DNA of 64,000 bases from Neurospora crassa OR74A (GCF_000182925.2 NC_026501.1:7233917-7297916), one strand, 5' to 3'. Positions 1 through 13,400 are shown, counted from the stretch's first letter. Made by a program: numbers and translations. Notes: a model not told the origin generated them from the sequence alone.

Positions 1-2456
1 TCAAGCGTGGGAAACACGTTACCAAGATCACCGCTGACGTTGTTGTCCTTATCTGTAGAGTAGTACACCGATCTGGAGATGAGATGTGCAAGTGCGTTGA
101 ACGCTCCTTCGACCGCATTGAGCTCCGACCCAACGGCTGTCTTGAGGTTCTTGGCTATGTCAGCCAAGGTACCCTTGAACATGTTGATAGATTCCGAGCT
201 GTTAGCTGGATGCGCGGCGAGGATGCCAAATGCCGAGCATGCAAGTGGGCGGATCTCCCGCTTGTTGGAAGTAATGAGCGACATCAAGTCCACAGCACGA
301 GGAACCAATGGTGCGAGGATCTTGCTCGGAGTGAAGGAAGCAAGTTCTACGAAAGAACGTGCACAGCCCCCTGCAATCTCGGTGTCCTCTAAGAGCATGC
401 CGTCAAAGGCCGAACGGAGGAGGCAGAAGATGGCTTCACTATGCTCGCTGGAGGCCAGGTAATCACGGACCGCACGCCGGGTCTTCAGATCAGAGTGTAC
501 GGTTGCACTCAACTGACGTTCCCAGCCCGGTTCAATGGTGAAGTCTTTTAATGCAGTGAGGAAGAGAATCCGCTTGCAATAATCGACAGCAACAGGAAAG
601 GCTCGAATGCACTGTCCTGGGAAGTTGGTAAAGGATGATCCCTCATCAATATCCATATCAGCACCGGGTTTGCCACCGTATGATATGGTCTTTGTGAAGA
701 AGGTAACCACCATGTCGTGCCAGGCCGGCAGCGTCCGGGATTTTTCCTCGTTGGCGTAGTACGTCCAAGGGTCCAAGCCCTTTTGACCCTCTTCAACGAC
801 GTCACTCCGCTCATCCCGCCGACCAGCTACTGCAAGGATATCAACCCATCGTGCGTATATATCGGAAAATGGCAAGCATTGGTTCGCCCATTTTGTTGCA
901 GCGTGTCGAGAGCTCCGAACAATGTTGCCTTCTTCCGTCTTGACCATGGATTCCAGGATCAGAGCGTGAAGCTGTTCAGACAGGTCGGGATTGTGAGGTG
1001 GTTTGAAGTTTGCGGCAAGACTGGAGAGAGCGGCGTCAATGTTGACAACGACGTCCGCAGTGGGATCTTCGCAAAGAGATTTAAACAGCCATTGGGCCAA
1101 AACCATGCGCTCTGTGTCGGACATGGCCGTGCCCTTCGCAAGGACGCCAATAGTCTCGTAGGCCCTGGAGCGAAGTGTGTTGTCATCAAGAGACTGGCGT
1201 TCAGGCTTAGGCCATCCCTGTGCCTCAACGAACTCCCGGAGCAGTGTGACAAGCAAGGTCCTGATTTTGGAGAATTCCGGTTTGCTGGCACCTATGCGGG
1301 CGACCCAGTTAATGAACTCAAACAAGGCCCGATGTACCTTGGTAAGTTCAAGCCCGGACGATGAAGAAGACGATGAAGAGCCGTCGACTTGCATAGCATC
1401 TGGACTCTCTCTTTGCGTGGCCACATCTAGACGGAAAGCTGCTAGGATCTCGTCGGTGAAAGTAGTTGCTATTTCCGACTTGCTCAGCAGACCAAGAATA
1501 CGTATCCTGTACCGAGCTGGTAGTCTTGAGTGAGCGTCAAAGAGCTGGCGAACAATCTCTCGGTCTTCTAGCGACACTTTGCTTCTCTTCAGCATATCAT
1601 CTCCAACACCGGCGAGGCGGAAGTCGGAGCTCGAGGCAGCATAGATGGCCGGGAGGAAACGTTCTTGGTCCGTGAAAGCACCGCTGGCGAGAAAGTTGAC
1701 GGCCTGAATTCGCGTCTCGGGCAAACTGAGACCCGACTCGGCAGGATTCCAAGTCTCGGGCTTGTTCAGTGTGAGAAAAGGGAGATCCGACTGGGCCAGC
1801 CCAGGGGAAATCGCAGAGCCTTGTGCAGCTATACGCAACAATAGCAGCTTTCCCAACCAGTCCGCGACAAACTGGGCGTCTTTGGGATCCTGAAGGCCTG
1901 TTTGTTCCCGGAGCGTTTCATCCTCCTTGCTTCCTCTGGGCGGCAGCTTGAAGTCATGAAGACAACGGAGGAAGACGTTGAACAAGCCGGCTCTCGAAGC
2001 GCTCACATCCGAACCGATCCCAGGGAGGATCTTGGGGATGAGCTCTCGACGTTCTACCAGACCTAGTCTGACGATACTGTGCTGAATGAAGACGAGATCG
2101 AAGTGCTTGATAAGTTGTGACCCTGTGGCCTTGTATTGGTCAAGCAGAGCGGCAACGGGGAGTACAATGCTGGGTTGTTTGATGAAAGTCGTAAGCCTCT
2201 GGCATACTTGAACGACCTGCGGACATGGCAATGTGAGCATTTACGCAGGTTGGGTCTTTCAAGAGGGGCGCGACCTATGATGACGGACCTTGTTGCGGAC
2301 TGAAGCATAGTCGCTGCCGGCTTTCAGGAGTAAGGGCGGTAGGAATGTTTTGAGAAGCTGCTGTAGCTTCTCTTCGTTGTTGGCCACGGCGAGAATGCGA
2401 AAATCCACCTTTTCCACAAGGTCAAGCTCTCTCTGTTCGGTTGATGAGGTCGCCAT
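1..2456 (-). CDS. ecm29: ECM29-like proteasome adaptor/scaffold, N-terminal part (runs off left edge)
   Basis: The ATG is at 2456. Exon 1 (2456-2289) encodes 56 residues opening with MATSSTEQRELDLVEKVDF. A 72-nt intron (2288-2217, donor GTCCGT, acceptor CGCAG) follows. Exon 2 reads open from 2216 to the left edge with no stop, so about 794 residues are present and the 3' part is missing. The opening (a short leader, ELDLVEKV, then a PPLLLKA..SVRNKV stretch) is the characteristic start of Ecm29, a HEAT-repeat protein of roughly 1800 residues that bridges the proteasome core and regulatory particle and tethers proteasomes to other compartments. The visible part is helical and repeat-like. An acidic/serine run (SSSSSSSG) sits near 1365-1385. 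The intergenic side is shared with no recognised gene. The family call is from memory of the conserved N terminus and is fairly firm. Confidence 0.85.
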
Positions 2457-4267
2457 ACTGCACAGTTTGGGGCTGGTGTAAATAAATCAATATCCGTGCT
2501 TGCTCTGGTGATGATGATAGGAGTTGAGTTGGAGGCTTCACCCCAGAATGCGGCAGTCGCAATCGCGCAGAGGAGAACAACAGTCAAATTAAATGGTGAG
2601 GTGAACTACACTATTAGGCAGGCATCGCCACGTTCCAAATCCTCGTCATCCAGCTGTGCCTGGCGATCTTTGTGTGGTATGGATGGTATCTCTTTGCTTT
2701 GATAGTCGTGTCGGTTGGCTCTCACTTGATCATCCATTGTGGTCGATGACAACTGACAACCAGGGGCACTCCTGACCGGACGAGCTGCAAATGGTTTCGC
2801 TGGCAGGCACAAAATGCCCACGCGAGCTGGCAGGTACCTTGGCTGAGGTACGTATCGCAACCCCGCCATGAATGACTAATCATACTTGTCGACTAGTGGG
2901 ACCAGGGCCGACAGCAGCTGCCGAATCCGGACCTGCCGATTGGACAACTGCTTGGGCAAGCTTCAGCAAACTGAAGGCCAAACGGATTCAACGGAGGAAA
3001 GGTCCAGTCCATCAAATCATTCCGTCCAGTCCTCTAATGCCGGTTTTGGGACTAATCACGATGAAGGTACCTTCCATGGCAGTACTGTAGAGGCCATCTT
3101 GAAACATTCGTCAACGACTTTCTTGCTCGCTCGGATGTCGATCGATACTTTTGCTCGCAACTCGTTCTGCGTGAGCGTACGCACTACATTGCAGATTGGT
3201 GGCAAGCGCACCTCGCTATGCCTACTGCCCGTCGATTGACCTTTTCCAATATGTACAGACACTTAGTTATCTAGCTTATAATTTCGATGAGTACGGCAAT
3301 GCTAGAGGGCCCGAGTGCCACATTGAACGCAGTTCTTCGTATCGTCCCCATATGCTACGGCTGCTTTCGTGCTTTATCTTCATGTAATCGGCTGACAATC
3401 TTCCCTGGAAGTTTCAGTGACAACTAACACGGAAGTTAACCGGCTCACTCTCTTCAAAGCTCATGCCGACAGGCAGCACTAAGTCTAGGCACTTCATCTG
3501 GTGGTCTGTATCTACGCCATTACGGACATCCCCACGGGCTAAAGATACAAACTCCAAAATCTAACAAGGTTGGAGGCATGGAGTGTTGGCTGCGAAAAGT
3601 CAAGATACGAAAGAGCGTAGCATGTCGACGCCGATAAGAAAAGTTGAGGCATCCTCCAAGACATGCTTCTCGATCGTGGCGGTCAAACTCCGCCCCCATT
3701 GGTCGTAAAATGCGGATTGAGGTAACTGTAGATCCGGGGAAGGTTGTATCGCACACCAAACAGTGCATGCTGGGATTGATTTATGACGACCCTCGCTGAT
3801 AGAAACCTCTCTCTCCATTCTCGTCGAGGAAATCTTACCATTTTCTTCCTGACAGCAGGATACTGGATGAGAGAATTCCCATTCAACAGATCTGGGATAG
3901 GACGGTTAAGCAATGCTTAACCTCGTTTGTCCAGTCGTCTATGTTAACAGGCTGACAGGCAAGAGGTATATTGGGGTTAAAGAATGGGGATTGTTATTTG
4001 ATCGTTCGGCACATGGGGACTAACCCACCAGTCAGCAAAAAGTACCTGGCTAGATCGGTGTACATACATACAACGGATCGCTAGTGACAGGCGGCGCCGC
4101 GTGGTTGCTGGAGATGCACGACATTCGGGGTTCTTGGAACTTTAAAGCATCTTTCCCACCCCCATTGTGCCCTGTCAATGCGAATGTCCCATTTCTTGAT
4201 TCGTCCACTTGCTCCGGGGCAAAACACGCCCAGTTTTTCTGTGACTTGCATTGCTTGGAGGTTCCAT
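2457..4267. other. Intergenic, no supported gene
   Basis: Only short overlapping frames on both strands, none with a conserved start, intron logic or recognisable motif. The first few hundred bases must contain the ECM29 promoter. Confidence 0.5.
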
Positions 4268-4741
4268 TCACGTATCCTCACAAGATTCGTGGCACATATC
4301 TTTTCTCTCCCTTCTGATACTGCTGCCACTGTCCGACTGAAAGCAGCTTTCTGGAGCTTTATCAGAGAAGCCCAGCCTGAAGCCGACCACGCTTTCACTA
4401 CCGACTTGGAAGCACTTTGTGACCGCTAAGCATGTCAAGTTACACTCTTCATCACCGCCACCAGACACATAAATGATGGAGCGCGCGGGCTTACCTAATC
4501 CAGTCCGACGACCAAATTGTTCTCCATCACAGGCCCCCAATGACCACGAACCATCCCATCTGCTTCTTATCACCGACCAAAAATGCATTTTGCCACAGTA
4601 ATGGTTAGCCTTGACTCCTGGCTCTCCCTCCCACCTACATACAGATGGAACGCACTGACTACTAGAGGAAGGTACCGGGAGATGTTGGAGACTTTGGACG
4701 CCCAAGGCACCGGTAGCCAGAAAGACGGAAGCCCGAAGCAA
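4268..4741 (-). CDS. Doubtful small secreted-type ORF
   Basis: A 157-codon frame begins MLRASVFLATGALGVQSL, which resembles a short signal peptide, and contains seven cysteines. A GTATGT donor occurs just after codon 33, so an intron could remove much of the frame, but spliced versions terminate quickly. No family is recognised. It may be a fast-evolving small secreted protein or a chance ORF. Confidence 0.2.
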   Translation of the reverse strand: MLRASVFLATGALGVQSLQHLPVPSSSSQCVPSVCRWEGEPGVKANHYCGKMHFWSVIRSRWDGSWSLGACDGEQFGRRTGLGKPARSIIYVSGGGDEECNLTCLAVTKCFQVGSESVVGFRLGFSDKAPESCFQSDSGSSIRRERKDMCHESCEDT

Positions 4742-6336
4742 GCAACTCCGGTATGCGATTCACCGCCTCCGTTCACATGCTGGCAGAAGCTTGAATTATC
4801 AAGGAGAGTGCATATATACCGGGTCTCGATAACATCCACCATGCACGTGCTCATGCGGACACGTTGAGAGCGATTCCGTCATATCTGGCCACGTTTACGC
4901 CCAAGGGACAGACATGCTGCTAAAGACATTTCCTACCGTTCGAAAACAGACGTCTTCCAGCCTGTTTCTTCAGTTTAGACCAGACAGGAGAGGGTTTGCG
5001 CCGGCTACAACCGCTAGGAGGGTGCCCAAATATTTGAGCTTTCTGCCCAGGTTGTGTGTGGTAGTGCGAATTGGAGGAAGCTGCCTGCTCTTGATGTTGA
5101 GGCCGCGGCGTGGGAAGAAGAGCGTTTTGCATCGTACCTACCTGCTCTGAGGAATATTTTGATCTTTTCTCATCCCAGTTCACGTTAGTTCTTTCCCTAC
5201 GCAAGTGGTGATCTGCACTAACAGGGTGCAAGTTCATGCAAGTCACTCCAGCGGAGCTTGGTACCTAACGGACATGGCCAAACCGGCCGTGCAATCCAAG
5301 TACACCTTGGTCTCGGGTACATCCGCACATGATAGTATCATCAATGCGCTAGAACGCGGTCATGGCGTCGGCCTCCCCTCCCTTCCACTTCCCCACCATG
5401 CCCACCATTGCGGCTTGTGCCAGGATCCTCGTTAGCGGCGTAAAGAAGACTTCGCTGCAGGTAGTAACGAACCGTACATCACTGCAGCGGGGGAAAAGTA
5501 TCGGTATCGATGGCGGACACAGTACACTAGGTACCGTGACTCTCAACACCCGCTGCGTGTGAAAATCTGCTCTGGGCTTGGTCGGTCCCCGCGTCAGGCG
5601 ATACGTCGGCGCACCGTAATATACACGCCTGAAAGCGAGGAACGGCGCGAACTTTCCAAGTTTTTACGTTTTTTTAGCTTTGCTCTGCCCGAAAACTGGA
5701 AACTCCACCACATTTATTCCTCGTCCTCTTTCTTCACCTTTTTCTACTTCTACCACCACTTATGTAGCAAGGACTCCCTCCACCTTTCTTCTTCATCTGC
5801 TTTCCGCTCTTCACTTCTCTTTTCATTGGAGTCGTCTGCGTTTGCTTTGCCGTGTGTGGTGCACATCTCCAGAGGGTTTCATTCCTGCCTTACTCGCACC
5901 AAACGTCCTCTTGGCTTTCGGCTTTCGATTATTTCTCTCGTGCCTTGCGGTTGTTTTCCTGTACCGCCAGCAACCCCCAAAGTCGTCATTAGCGTCGTGA
6001 CAAGGTCCGTATTCCATTATCCTCCTACTGGTGCCCGTCGACGCCATGCTGAACTGGCGGCTCCCATAGCAATTGGTCCTGTCCCTTCCTCCAGTTGGAA
6101 AAAAACACGCAAGGACACTGCTCAGCTTCCAGTGCTGTTAAAGAGTAAGTTCAACCACTTGGCCATGTCCTGCTCCCCAACCGGTCTCGTCTCCCCTTCA
6201 TCCCGTGCTTGCAAGCTGCGTGTGCCGTGGCAAGCGATATTCTGTTCGTCGGCGTGGTGCCCGGCGAAGCTCGGCTATTGTGTAGTTGTGACTGTTCCCA
6301 AGCTCTCTGGCAAAGAGCTTTAGGACATCTACCGGA
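4742..6336. other. Intergenic and probable transcription-start region with pyrimidine-rich tract
   Basis: From about 5690 to 5960 the plus strand is strongly C/T-rich, a composition typical of fungal promoters and leaders immediately upstream of plus-strand genes. A 254-codon frame across 5559-6323 is Ser/Phe/Leu-rich because of this bias and is not taken as a gene. Confidence 0.4.
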
Positions 6337-6597
6337 ATGGCCCATCCAACAGATAACTTCGATTACACGCGATTTGAAGATACGGGTACCCCCTTTCAAA
6401 GGTCCGAGGGCCCCCGAATTGCACTTCCTTCTCCGTCCTCCGGCGTCATCCCGAGCCCCGATCTCCCAGACCTCGTTACGCTGCCCACACAGCGCGCTGC
6501 AACGCTGATTCGACAAAATACTACGTCCAAAGCGAGAGATGGGAAACACTCAATGGAACAGGAGGCCCTTGAAAATCGAGGAGGGAGGAGAACATGA
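6337..6597 (+). CDS. Candidate small ORF or upstream ORF of the RNA-binding protein gene
   Basis: An 86-codon frame starting MAHPTDNFDYTRFEDTGTPF has balanced composition, unlike the biased frames around it. At its end the next frame (+1) continues in a coding-like way from about 6578 to the TAG near 6690 (GHVEDLTGREIFLCVPR). This suggests either a missed intron or a frameshifted reading frame. It lies about 2.1 kb before the start of the RRM protein, so it could be an upstream ORF on a long leader or an independent small gene. No family recognised. Confidence 0.3.
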   Translation: MAHPTDNFDYTRFEDTGTPFQRSEGPRIALPSPSSGVIPSPDLPDLVTLPTQRAATLIRQNTTSKARDGKHSMEQEALENRGGRRT

Positions 6598-8726
6598 ACA
6601 TGATACATGGAGATCGGTGGGCCACGTCGAGGACCTCACAGGCCGAGAGATCTTTCTGTGTGTTCCTAGGACAGATGGAGTCTCTGGATAGTCCGTGAGA
6701 AGAATTGGTGGTGTTCACGCCCTCTCTCGGATCCTTTCCTACAATGATCCTCTCTTCTCAATGGCCTTGTGTATGGGCAACGAAGATTCATATCCCGCCT
6801 GCCAAAATCTACACCCCATTCGGCGAGAGTTTCGACCTTTCAAGTCTCCAACGATCTCTCCGCGGCCCGCACGTTCCAGGCTTGAGTCACGACGGGACGC
6901 CTGCTACTCAGCGTGTGAGACGGCACACGGGCGGGCTTTCAAAGAAATGGATCAAGAACGGGACTCGACGCTATCTACATCTACATCACACACCCGGCAA
7001 GCAGAGGGACAAATAGTCGGTCTTGAGGCCGCTATGTTGCATCCTTCGATACCAGGCTCTTCGTCGTCGATGGCCTACTACGTTTTTTGCTCAGCAGTTG
7101 CTCAAAGCTGGTTTAAAGATGGACCCGTTGATGGCCGGCCTGGCCAAACTAACGCTAGTGCCGAGAGTGTGTGTAAAGGTCTTGCTTTACATAAAGCGGC
7201 CAAATATTGAAGTTGGGATGACAAGAGTTGCCAACGGATGCTGCCTCCATCTTGCACGGACGGGCCTATTCATGCTATCTCAAATGTTTACTAATGCTCC
7301 GACTTTCGCAGGTCTCTGCTGTTCTTTCTCTTTCGTCCCGAACTCTTGCCGGATACAGGTAACCACCCTCTTCCTGTCTTCAGTTTGTCGTCTCATCACG
7401 GCCAACTCGTTCGTCATAGTACGTTCTTGTTAGGCGTAACGGTACTCTAAGAAGCGCTCGATTCGACTGCAGCTCAACATATTGCTTGTTGAGTCCACTC
7501 CGCCCGACACCGGTGAGTGTCTGCCTCCTTTCCTCCTGTGTTTGTACTTCGCTTTCATCCCATGTGGTGAGCACTTGAGCACATTAGGTGTTCCGCATTC
7601 TGGCCTTTGCATATGAGCAGAATCCTATTGCGTCACGGATGGCCCTACTGTGTCTCTGCCTGAAATGGATCAGGCAGCTTATTCTGGATGTCGGAGTATA
7701 AATTGTCTTTTGGACAGTGGTTTTTGCCTGGATTGTCTCCTTCTCCCAACACTCGTCACAACACTCGTCAGAGCTGACAACATGAGGAGTTTTCAGAGAC
7801 GCGTCACGCACTTGCGGCACATACCGCTTTCACCTAAACCTCGCATCGACACGGTCGCCGAGTTGCGCAACTTGTAAGTGTTGATCTTGTTGTTTACTTC
7901 CGGCACTCGCTATCCCAGTTTCCTTGCCATCTTCCCAGCTACTTGCGCATGCTGCAGGCGCGCTTGTGCAGTCTGGCAAGAGGGTCTTGTCTGGACTCGG
8001 CCGAGTGACTGAGCAGTGCCCACATCTTTGGCAAAAATATCGGGACCGCAGAGCATTACTCAAAAATTTCTCCACTCTGGGCAAACTTCCATCCTTGTCC
8101 TTCAACTCGCAGTTCCTGCCTTCAACTTCTACGTACCCTATCCTACCACTACCGCCTTCCACCTGCCCTGGCCTCTGTGCCATACCTTCCACTCTTACAC
8201 CTCAGCAACCCTTGCCTTGCGCAACCAACTTGCTGTCGAAGTGGTAAGGCATCACTTTGCACCCTTCCACCACTTCTTTGACGCTCGAGAAGCATACCCT
8301 CGCGGTTTTCATCCTCGAATCTCCCACACCCCGCGTCCTTTTCGGGTACAACGTTTGTTCATATCCAGGACAACAGCCCAGAGTTCGGACAAGGACAAGT
8401 CCAGTCATTGTTCAGCCGTTTACACTTCTTGCCATCTCATCTCACTCCCAACTTTGTGTTTATATCTGCCTTCCCATCTTGCGTACACCCCACTTTCCTC
8501 CAGCTTCCTTCATTGTTCCTGTGGCAACCATCCCCTCTCTTATCTTTCTACTTTGGACCCTTCTGCCAGCAGTCACACGCGTCTTTCCATCTTCCCCGCT
8601 TCCTCTTTTACCCGATCATTCCTCTTTCGATCTTCTGTCGCGTCCGCCTCACTACGAATGTCACCTGTCGCCGAGATCTCATGCTCTCGTGCCGCTTCCT
8701 GAACTAGACTGACAGTGCAAAGGATC
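6598..8726 (+). other. Long pyrimidine-rich region upstream of the RRM gene (probable 5' leader/promoter)
   Basis: The stretch contains several GT...AG pairs and many short ORFs. From about 8085 to 8710 it is extremely C/T-rich (repeated CTTCC, CCTTC and CCACC words), the usual composition just upstream of a fungal start codon. No protein family is visible in any frame. Long introns and upstream ORFs are likely but cannot be placed without transcripts. Confidence 0.4.
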
Positions 8727-10463
8727 ATGGCCGATTACACTGCTCCCGGAGCCCCCGGCACCAACAACGCCGCTCCTACTATGAACGGCAACTCTGAGGC
8801 CAACTTCCAGGCCCCCGCCGCCCTTGTTCAGCCCGGCACCAACGAGGCCAGCAAGACCCTTTGGTAAGTACCAAGCCATTAGGCTCGCTTTTAACCTTGT
8901 GTTCACTGTGGTCTTCATGAATGAGGTCTGACTTCGGTTTCAGGATGGGCGAAATGGAAGGCTGGATGGACGAGAACTTTATTAAGAACGTTTTCACCAC
9001 TGTCCTCGGCGAGACAGTTCAGGTCAAGGTCATCCGCGATCGCAACTCTGGGTGAGTATCTCTGCTATCTTGATCATCGCCTTGCGTCCTGCCGCTCCTG
9101 TATACTTACATTGTCCAAACCACAGCAACGCCGGCTACTGCTTCATTGAGTTTGCCACCCCTGAGGCCGCTCAGAAGGCCCTTAACCTGAACGGCACCCC
9201 GGTTCCCAACAGCAACCGTGCCTTCAAGCTGAACTGGGCTTCCGGCGGTGGTCTGATTGACCGTCGGTGCGTACAGATCTGCTTGTCATCCACTGAACAT
9301 GTGACTGATAGCAATATAGCGATGACCGTGGCCCCGAGTATAGCATCTTCGTCGGCGATCTGGGTCCCGAGGTCAACGAGTTTGTCCTCGTTTCGCTTTT
9401 CCAGTCTCGCTTCCCGTCCTGCAAGTCAGCTAAGATCATGACCGATGCCATGACCGGCCAATCCCGCGGCTACGGATTTGTTCGCTTTTCAGACGAAGGA
9501 GATCAGCAGAGGGCGCTCGTCGAGATGCAAGGCGTTTATTGTGGCAATCGTCCGATGAGAATTAGCACCGCGACTCCGAAGACTAGGTTAGTCATTTGCC
9601 CTTTTATACTTTTAAACACGGTCCTAACACTTCTTAGCAGAACTCATCAGTACGGCGCTCATGCACCCCATGCCGCCAACCCCATGATGGCCCCTGTCCC
9701 CGCTCACGCGACCAACCTTCAGTGGGGAGTTCCCCCCCAGCCGTACTACTCCGGTTTCAACCCGATGCAGCCCATGAACCAGTTTACCGACCCCAACAAC
9801 ACGACTGTTTTCGTCGGCGGTCTCTCTGGCTACGTCACTGAGGATGAGCTCCGCTCCTTCTTCCAAGGTTTCGGTGAAATCACCTACGTTAAGATCCCTC
9901 CCGGCAAGGGATGCGGTTTTGTTCAGTTTGTCCACCGCCACGCGGCCGAAATGGCCATCAACCAGATGCAGGGTTACCCGATCGGCAACTCTCGCGTCCG
10001 TCTCTCCTGGGGTCGCTCCCAGAACAACTCCGGCGTCGGTACTCCCTACCGCCCCGCCCCCCCTCCGCCTCACTACATGGGCCCTCCTCCTCCGCCCGGC
10101 CCTGCTGGTCCTTATGGCGCTCCTCACTTCGGCGGCAACGGCGGACCGCCCCCGGCTTTGGTAGGCCCCACCTCTTCTGATCAGTATACCCCGGCCCCCT
10201 CCCCGGCTCAGCTTGCCGGCTCCCCTCAACCCCCGGCTACTCCTGTGTTGGCTTATGCCACTCTCTATACCGTAACCCCCCCGCCGGTGACCTCCGAGGC
10301 GTCCAACCCTGGACGTCGCCGCCAGCCCACCAGCAGAGTTGCTGGTGGCAGAGTCGGCAGCAACGGCCGTGTTCTCAGCGGTCGAATCACCAAGCCTAAG
10401 ACTGAACCCAGTGGTTCAAATGGCCAAGTTGGCCGCTTCTTCCGCCGCGGCGGAATGAAATGA
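8727..10463 (+). CDS. Triple-RRM RNA-binding protein, Csx1/Nam8-like
   Basis: Five exons: 8727-8863, 8944-9051, 9126-9266, 9320-9586 and 9641-10463, giving 491 residues. RRM1 (about residues 44-130) begins KTLWMGEMEGWMDENF and has the RNP1-type GYCFIEFA. RRM2 (about 136-215) has YSIFVGDLG and GYGFVRFSD. RRM3 (about 272-345) has TTVFVGGLSG and GCGFVQFVH. This three-RRM order with the LWMG.(L/M)E.W.DE start is that of Csx1/Nam8/Ngr1 proteins, which act in mRNA stability or splicing. The linker is His/Pro/Met-rich. The tail is Pro-rich and ends in a basic Arg/Gly segment (GRFFRRGGMK). The last intron (9587-9640, 54 nt) has no in-frame stop, so retention would add 18 residues, and its acceptor is a NAGNAG pair (TTAGCAG). 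The basic C terminus after a run of seven C may be a frame artefact. Confidence 0.9.
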
Positions 10464-13400
10464 GACTCGGGAGCCACACAACCTCTGGACCTAAGCAGCC
10501 CAACGACCTAACATGACAACAACTTTCTTCTTCAATTCTTTTAAACAACCTGTTTCTTTTCTCAAACAACATTTTAGTTTGTGCTAACAACAACATTCAA
10601 CAGTAATCACGCTCTGCCTATGCTTATGGTTGATCATCGCTCGGCGTTGGGGTGTGGCGTACCGGCAATCAAAACGTCCCCAGGTAACCGGTTGGCTTGA
10701 GCATTTCCCATCATTCTTCTCGGTCCGATAGCCACGACGAGGTGGCCACTTTTTGCTCGAGTTGTTTGTGTCGTTCGGGGTTTGCTTGGGGCGTCGTACG
10801 GGTCTTTCTGGTCTACTCTACGAAATGGCTTGCTGCGCGGAGTTTTTCAAAATGATCATGGGTTTTACGATGGAAAGAGGATGTGGTCTAGTCTCAAAAT
10901 TCTTGCTTGTCAACGCGTCTTTAGATTGGTTTTACGGCGAGCATTGTTGCTTTCGTTCATTTCATCTGGACGATCGAGCGATGGGAAGTTTTTCCGCAAC
11001 CCAGATACAAAGATATCTTGACAGATTCGTCACAAGTTAGCTTAGGTTGGCTTTCACAGTTTCCTGTGCGTGTGGCGGATTATCTATGGGTTAGCATCGC
11101 TAAATCACTTCGCTATACCTCGTTTCGTTGTGCTTTGTGCTTCACAGTCTTTTGTCCTTTGTTGCACTTGATTTCGCTATGAGATCCACCGAGCCTTGCT
11201 GTGCCCTTCATCTTGATTAACTTTAGATGAGTTTGAGGCTATGGTTGATGCATCGTGCGTCACTCTCCTTGCTTCACATCGATACCTACAATTGATGTTG
11301 CCCAAGCCCGAGCCCTTCCCATACATAGCTAAGGCTAACCATTCACAGGCCGCATCTTAACTACCTATGTTATGGCCATCCATGTCCCGGAGACGAACTT
11401 TCAGCCATCCTTGATAATTCTGGATACGGTGAAAGTGGCGTTTCGGCATATCTTCACTCAGTAACGTTTATGGTGATTATGGCCGAGCAGCCCTGTTCAT
11501 CACAGCCCGTTCATTACCATGCTTCTCCAGAGTCTTTCAAGCATTCACGGGAGGCTTCTGAAAAGCCCAAGTACTAACAACACTAAGAGGGAAGTAAAAG
11601 TGGAAAATGGACTGCTATATTAAAATAAGAGGAGCGAAAGATGATTTGCACCAACGTTGAAAGACTTCCAATTTTGCTTGCCTCGTCAGCTATCTTGGGT
11701 ATGCTCTGTTCCGGATACGGATATGAACATTGATAACGTGGATTGAGGCGAATTTCCTCAATGACCATGTATGAGGTGTTTGGTAGGTGTCAACGCAGAC
11801 CTCATGTCTGCCATCACTGTAACACGCCGCGGGTTATTAAAGGGCTGGCAGCTTACCACTGGAACTCTTCTCGGCAGGGCAGCATCCTTTCACATCACCC
11901 GACTGTAAATTGCCCTGTCCTCCTAGTGGATGAAAGCATACCCTCAGATGTACCTATGGTGGACATTATTGACTGCTTCCCTCTCTAACTCTGATGAGCT
12001 CACTCTATCTTTACCCTTGGTTGCTTCCAGGTTTAGCTTGGGAAGGGCTAGCCTTACCAACAGGCAACAAAGTCCAACTTGGAAACACTGCTCCCATTCT
12101 TACGAACCAGAGGGTTTGGGTCTTAAGTAGCAGATGGAGATTTGTGATTTTGAGTGGAATGCAATGGAAAAAGTCCCAGCCCCGCTTTCGTCCCAACTTT
12201 GGAGAAGCTCCTGTATATACGCAGAAGCCTGCAAGTCATGATGGAAGATACGCAGAAAAGAAAGGACACCCGGACTAGACCGATGTGGGGTCCTTTGACT
12301 ACTACACCTGCACTGCGTGGTTATAGTAGAGGTACTAACAATTGGGACCTCCAGTCCAGACGGAACGTCTTGGAAAGTTTGACAAGAAAGGCAGGAACAA
12401 ACGGACTTGGGGCTGCGTGGTCATCAAGGTCCCCTGCCTTTGTCGATGTGATCTGGAAAGACTGGAGGCTTCTTCAGCGAACATGAAGTTGGGTTGCTAC
12501 GAATCAAGGTGAGTGCTTACGTAGGTACCTAGTTTCGTACCTCGCTGTCTGCCTGCCTTGTAGTTAGAAGAAAAGTGACCATCTGCATGTGCCAACTGGG
12601 TCCGTTAAGTTCACGCACTCGTTCTCGTGTAATCCAAAGTGCAGACCTAACGGACCGCGAGGCTCAAAAAAAAAAGACAGCCAGGAGGGGCAGGGAGACT
12701 GCGTGTTGAGCTTTCTCTGCGGCTTCCTTGGGGCTAACTCGGCGTTTCGGGCCCGAGGGGCACCGAGAACTAAGGCCGATGGGAAGGAACGGAGTGAAAG
12801 CAGTCAACGGCGTATATTCATTGCCAATCGGGTAAATGGTGATTGCCAGCTCTGGCATTTGCTCAGCTGGAATAAGGAGCAAAGTGTCTGGTCATTTCCT
12901 TCGATGCAAGAGAATGAGATACCAAGGTGACCCACTACGGAAGTTATTATACTTGTGGTGTGCCTTGAACGGCGTGATATAGAATTTTTGTGTACAGCGG
13001 TTGCATGTCCTTAGTTTCTTACGTGAATCAAGTTCACTATGCTGAATCTATTCTTTGCTTGGGCATTGTTTGGTTACTTCTCTGGGGCATGTTTACGTGA
13101 ATGGGGAAGGTGGTAAGGCCTTGCATGGCTTGATACTAGCGCTTGAGCAGAACCAACCTCGACTGCATCCAGGATTTCCCACAGTTTTACGTATTCTAGT
13201 CGAAATTTTCAATTCCTTTTATCTTCTACTGGCTATGTTCTCTAGGACATTGGAAGCTTTGTGGTCAGCCTATAGTTGAGCCCTCAGCGGCCCCCTGCCC
13301 CAGGAAAAAGTCTATTACTATCGGCTGCGGCTCCCAGGCATACCTAGGTACCTTAAATCATTTCCTTACACTAGCCATGACGAACTTGATCCTTTGAACG

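Noticed and set aside
5559-6323. 254-codon plus-strand frame
   Set aside because: Composition is explained by the C/T-rich tract (Ser, Phe, Leu, Pro runs); no domain and no splice logic.
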